This document shows, one piece after another, positions 13,559-16,007 of a stretch of DNA of 16,007 bases. Both the position numbers and the translations under genes were made by a program. Numbering within the stretch: the stretch's first letter is position 1; every line of letters starts with the position of its first letter. Below the pieces are notes generated by a model. That model did not search any database, was not told the DNA's origin, and saw nothing but the letters and a program-made list of their open reading frames with translations. Source of the DNA: Candidatus Merdimorpha stercoravium (lineage in GTDB: Bacteria > Bacteroidota > Bacteroidia > Flavobacteriales > UBA1820); assembly GCA_018715295.1 (NCBI GenBank), contig DVLY01000111.1, forward strand, positions 1-16,007. Reading direction: 5' to 3'.

Positions 13559-14129
13559 GGTTTTTTGCAGCTTTACGGTTGAGGATATGCCCGGGAACGA
13601 TCAGCACCGCGACGATCCCTGCGGCAAAGATCAGAATTTTTTCCTCTCCCCCGATGTACGTCATGCCCAAGCTCACGGCCAGCCCCAGCAGCCCGATGAC
13701 GGTAAACAACGTGTATCGGGCGATAAATCCCGTCTGGGCCATCCCCAGGCTCACCAGCAGCAACACAAGGCTCATCGCGTCCACGCCCTGCCCCAGGTAG
13801 GGAAAGAGCAGCAGCGCCACACCCAGCGGGAGCCACAGCAGGGTAGTCGCCCGGTCGAGGAACGTACGCACCTCGGGGGCAGCCCACCAGCGGCGGGTGA
13901 ACAGCTCGAGCAGCAGTCCCACGACCGGAATGGCCAGCCAAAGCAGGTGGCTGTGCAGGTCGTGGGTTGCCCGGAGCGAGAAGTAAACGGACAAGGATAC
14001 CGCCAGGGTGGTATATCCCCAGATCAGGGAATGGATTCCGGCGTTTTTTTGCAGGTTGTCCTGCGTGTTGCGCAGCATGCGGGCGATCAGCTCGATGCTT
14101 TCCTGGGAGTTGAGTTTACGGTCTTCCAT
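13542..14129 (-). CDS. Six-helix integral membrane protein of unknown function
   Basis: A 195-residue protein. A polar, probably cytoplasmic N-terminus (1-32, MEDRKLNSQESIELIARMLRNT at its head) precedes six hydrophobic segments at roughly 33-52, 60-77, 95-112, 117-135, 138-157 and 164-182, and a basic tail RKAAKNH. I recall similar proteins next to winged-helix regulators in Bacteroides, but no function. The stop lies 17 bases past the regulator's start, and the gene begins 14 bases after the 2TM gene. A role as membrane partner or target of the regulator is inference. A longer open frame running up to 14999 is spurious, since it reads through the 2TM and DUF2141 genes in another frame. Confidence 0.85.
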   Translation of the reverse strand: MEDRKLNSQESIELIARMLRNTQDNLQKNAGIHSLIWGYTTLAVSLSVYFSLRATHDLHSHLLWLAIPVVGLLLELFTRRWWAAPEVRTFLDRATTLLWLPLGVALLLFPYLGQGVDAMSLVLLLVSLGMAQTGFIARYTLFTVIGLLGLAVSLGMTYIGGEEKILIFAAGIVAVLIVPGHILNRKAAKNHVQGA

Positions 14130-14143
14130 AAGGTGTGAGAGGT

Positions 14144-14584
14144 TTATCGGTTTTCGTGATTTTTCATTCGGTAGTCGCCATCGCCGTCTTTCGGCCGGGT
14201 GAACACCTCTACCGCCTGCAGGACCAGGGCGAACCCCCAACCGGCAGCCGGCCACACCGCCCATGGGTATTGCGGGGTGTACAGGTAGTTGACAGCCGCC
14301 AGGAGCACCATGACAAGCAGGTAGCAGCTCAAGTGTCGGTAGAAGGCTCTTCGCGGGGAAGCGGTCTTTCCTCCACCCGTGGCGGGCAGGACGGCCCGCA
14401 GGATGAGCGATGCGCCCCAGGCGATCCATATCCACCCAGCCCAGAACTGCTCCGGGGTGTAGATCCAGTTCACGGCGGTCAAAGCCCCGCAAAGGATGAG
14501 GTATCTTGCGATGTCGCGTTTCAATTCGCCTTCCCGTCGTTTGGGTCGGGCGTATGGTTCGAGGTCTTTCATGGGAGTCGCCAT
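14144..14584 (-). CDS. Duplicated 2TM-domain membrane protein
   Basis: A 146-residue membrane protein made of two tandem copies of the 2TM domain, at about residues 23-65 and 83-125, a period of 60. Matching landmarks are AVNWIYTPEQFWAGW in copy one and AVNYLYTPQYPWAVW in copy two, each followed by a WG hydrophobic helix. Four membrane helices are expected, with basic linkers (PKRREGELKR, PRRAFYRH) on the cytoplasmic side. 2TM domains occur in Bacteroidota both alone and fused to LytS-type histidine kinases; no kinase is attached here. The ATG abuts the stop of the DUF2141 gene (TAAATG), so the two are coupled. An ATG at residue 5 is an alternative start. Confidence 0.85.
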   Translation of the reverse strand: MATPMKDLEPYARPKRREGELKRDIARYLILCGALTAVNWIYTPEQFWAGWIWIAWGASLILRAVLPATGGGKTASPRRAFYRHLSCYLLVMVLLAAVNYLYTPQYPWAVWPAAGWGFALVLQAVEVFTRPKDGDGDYRMKNHENR

Positions 14585-14974
14585 TTATTCTTGTTTCTTT
14601 CGCGGAATGGTTCTTAAAGGGATCTGTACGGTGTTCTTCCCGGAGAGCAACTCTGTCCGGGCATCGGCGCAGCGTTCTGTCGGAGTGCCTTCGGCGTCGG
14701 TGTCCAGGTGGTAATTGCCGTTGCAGTCCTGAAAGGTGTAGATTTTGACCCTTCCCTTTGGGAGGCCTTCCAGCAGTATGCGGGTGGTATCCATCTGGGC
14801 CGCTGTGATGTCGTACCGGATCATTTGCCCGGTGCTGTCCGCTATGGCGGTCAGGATGAGGCTCCCGGGCTCGTCTTCCGTCTGGGTGAGGACTATTTCC
14901 AGGCTCTGGCCGTAGCTGGCCCCAGAGAGGGCGAGCAGCGCAGTCAACAGAAAGGGTTTTACAAGGTTTGCCAT
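14585..14974 (-). CDS. DUF2141 family secreted protein
   Basis: A 129-residue protein with a signal peptide (hydrophobic stretch about 7-17, likely cut near SYG/Q23), so periplasmic or surface-exposed. The mature part has the DUF2141 pattern: a beta-rich body, GLPKGRVKIYTF, then DCNGNYHLD (83-91) and EGTPTE (95-100). D83, N85, N87 and D91 resemble an acidic metal-binding loop. C84 and C102 could form a disulphide. The function of the family is unknown. I chose the ATG at 14974 since it begins the signal peptide; an upstream extension would run through the promoter. It is the first gene of the four-gene operon. Confidence 0.88.
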   Translation of the reverse strand: MANLVKPFLLTALLALSGASYGQSLEIVLTQTEDEPGSLILTAIADSTGQMIRYDITAAQMDTTRILLEGLPKGRVKIYTFQDCNGNYHLDTDAEGTPTERCADARTELLSGKNTVQIPLRTIPRKKQE

Positions 14975-14996
14975 GGCAGGTGAGATTTGTTCGATG

Positions 14997-15024
14997 CAAA
15001 TATAAACAAGTTTATAAAATAAAC
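14997..15024 (-). promoter_or_regulatory. Promoter of the DUF2141-2TM-membrane protein-HTH operon
   Basis: TATATTTG on the minus strand (15004-14997) is a full match to the -7 consensus. It lies in the most AT-rich stretch of the window (about 14995-15045). A degenerate -33 box (TAG for TTG, from 15026) is 19 bases upstream. The leader would be about 15 bases long. Confidence 0.6.
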
Positions 15025-15146
15025 TAAATAAAAAGGAAAAAATTTTCTTTCCCCTCCAACGGCATAGGAAGGAGAAGAGAAAGCGCTTGTCTTTCACCCT
15101 TTGTGAAGGAGCGAGGGCAGGGAAAATGCCTCGGCGGGGAATAAAC

Positions 15147-15845
15147 TTACCCTTGGACTTTTTGGGCGGCGGAATGTCGGGGTTTCTTTTTCTTGGCCTG
15201 CAATTTCTTGTACCAGAGGTAATAACCGCTGATGGTCAGAGTAGCTCCGGCGAGTGCCGCAAAGAAATAGATGAATCGGGTAACGATCCCGCCCCATTTC
15301 CCGGTGTGAAGCTGCAGGACGGTGCCCATGGGACTTTCCGAGTCGGGCAGCAGGGCGAAGACCCCTTCGCGATACCACCCGAACGACCACGAAGGCCCGC
15401 TAAGGGTCATCAGGAGCAGGAAAAGGACGCAGCAGATGCCGATGGTCTTGTGCCAGTCGAGGACGAACCGCCACAGGCCTTTCCCGGAGGCGACCGTAAA
15501 GCGTTTGCGCAGCGGTTTGAGCTGTTTGGGGATCCAGATGACGATGCCGCCGATCAGGATGAGGCTCGTCGCCATGGCGGAGACGCCGATGACGGCCCGT
15601 CCTGCCGAGAGGCTGGTCTTGCTTTCCGGGGTGTCGAAGAGCCAGCGGTGCAGTCGTTTTACGCCTTTGAAGAAAGGCTCCGGGTTGTCCCATCCGAGAG
15701 AGGTCACCCATCCTCCGGTCTGGGTCGAGGCGACGATGTCGTCTTCGAAAACCAGAAGGGAGCCGGTGAGAAACTCCAAGGTGATCAGCACCCCGAAAGG
15801 GATGGCCAGCCAAAGGTGGATTTTATGGAAAACATTCTTGATCAT
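15147..15845 (-). CDS. Short PepSY_TM-type membrane protein
   Basis: A 232-residue inner-membrane protein with four likely transmembrane helices at about 11-34, 84-105, 133-150 and 188-212. The opening FHKIHLWLAIPFGVLITLEFLTG matches the PepSY-associated TM family, which is often found with TonB-dependent siderophore receptors and iron-reductase roles. Histidines H7, H10, H66, H132 and H180 lie near membrane faces, and some could bind haem. The loop between helices 1 and 2 (about 35-83) is too short for a full PepSY domain, so this is a reduced form. The start MIKNVFHKIH at 15845 fits the family; the open frame further upstream contains the promoter. No receptor gene is visible, but one could lie right of the window. 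Confidence 0.85.
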   Translation of the reverse strand: MIKNVFHKIHLWLAIPFGVLITLEFLTGSLLVFEDDIVASTQTGGWVTSLGWDNPEPFFKGVKRLHRWLFDTPESKTSLSAGRAVIGVSAMATSLILIGGIVIWIPKQLKPLRKRFTVASGKGLWRFVLDWHKTIGICCVLFLLLMTLSGPSWSFGWYREGVFALLPDSESPMGTVLQLHTGKWGGIVTRFIYFFAALAGATLTISGYYLWYKKLQAKKKKPRHSAAQKVQG

Positions 15846-15902
15846 GCCCGCAAGTGTTTTTTCTGACGGTAAAAAGCCTTGTGCATGTTCATGCGTACAG
15901 CG

Positions 15903-15910
15903 CAAAAGTA
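15903..15910 (-). promoter_or_regulatory. -7 promoter box for the PepSY_TM-type gene
   Basis: TACTTTTG on the minus strand is a full match to TAnnTTTG. A TTTG at 15939-15936 could serve as the -33 box, but the 25-base spacer is longer than usual. The predicted leader is about 50 bases. The rest of the sequence to the window end shows no gene I can support. Confidence 0.5.
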
Positions 15911-16007
15911 CACGAGGAGGCCGCATCCAGCCTCCCAAAGTTACGAAGAGAGAGGGGAAAATGTCGGTGTGTTTGGTAAAAACTCAAGGGGTAAAACCCA
16001 AAGGGCG

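Noticed and set aside
14975..15097. Upstream extension of the DUF2141 gene
   Set aside because: It would run through the AT-rich promoter and place residues before a clear signal peptide.

Overview
The window looks like GC-rich chromosomal DNA from a Bacteroidota bacterium, most likely order Bacteroidales and possibly Alistipes/Rikenellaceae-like; the family is a guess. Supporting signs are the absence of clear Shine-Dalgarno sequences before the starts, promoter boxes of the Bacteroidota type (TAnnTTTG with an upstream TTG), families largely confined to this phylum (DUF4301, DUF6909-type, 2TM, the HTH_34-type winged helix), a GT3 glycogen synthase, and a DnaG primase lacking its zinc ligands. 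No mobile element, CRISPR array, tRNA or rRNA was recognised.

Plus strand, 262-10425: a GT3 glycogen synthase; a DUF4301 protein that appears related to UDP-sugar pyrophosphorylases; a polypurine tract and a perfect 25-bp inverted repeat; a D-2-hydroxyacid dehydrogenase; a DUF6909-type protein whose stop overlaps the start of dnaG; dnaG; a second polypurine leader; waaA (Kdo transferase, lipid A core); and a DUF493 protein. The DUF493 gene meets a minus-strand YbjQ-family gene (10422-10754) with overlapping stop codons. Two more plus-strand genes follow: 5-formyltetrahydrofolate cyclo-ligase and a secreted glycerophosphodiester phosphodiesterase.

Minus strand, 15845-12675: a short PepSY_TM-type membrane protein with its own promoter; then a tight four-gene operon (secreted DUF2141 protein, duplicated 2TM protein, six-helix membrane protein, winged-helix regulator) driven from an AT-rich promoter near 15000 and apparently closed by a hairpin at the last stop codon; then ybaK, whose near-consensus promoter lies so close to the ATG that the mRNA should be leaderless or nearly so.

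The most interesting leads are (1) the pairing of a GT3 glycogen synthase with a DUF4301 protein carrying pyrophosphorylase-like motifs, suggesting a dedicated sugar-nucleotide supply; (2) the DUF6909-type protein with a nucleoside-phosphorylase-like C-terminus coupled to a zinc-less primase; (3) the compact envelope/regulator operon at 13277-14974; and (4) the 25-bp inverted repeat and polypurine leaders. All functional links are inferences from sequence and context.
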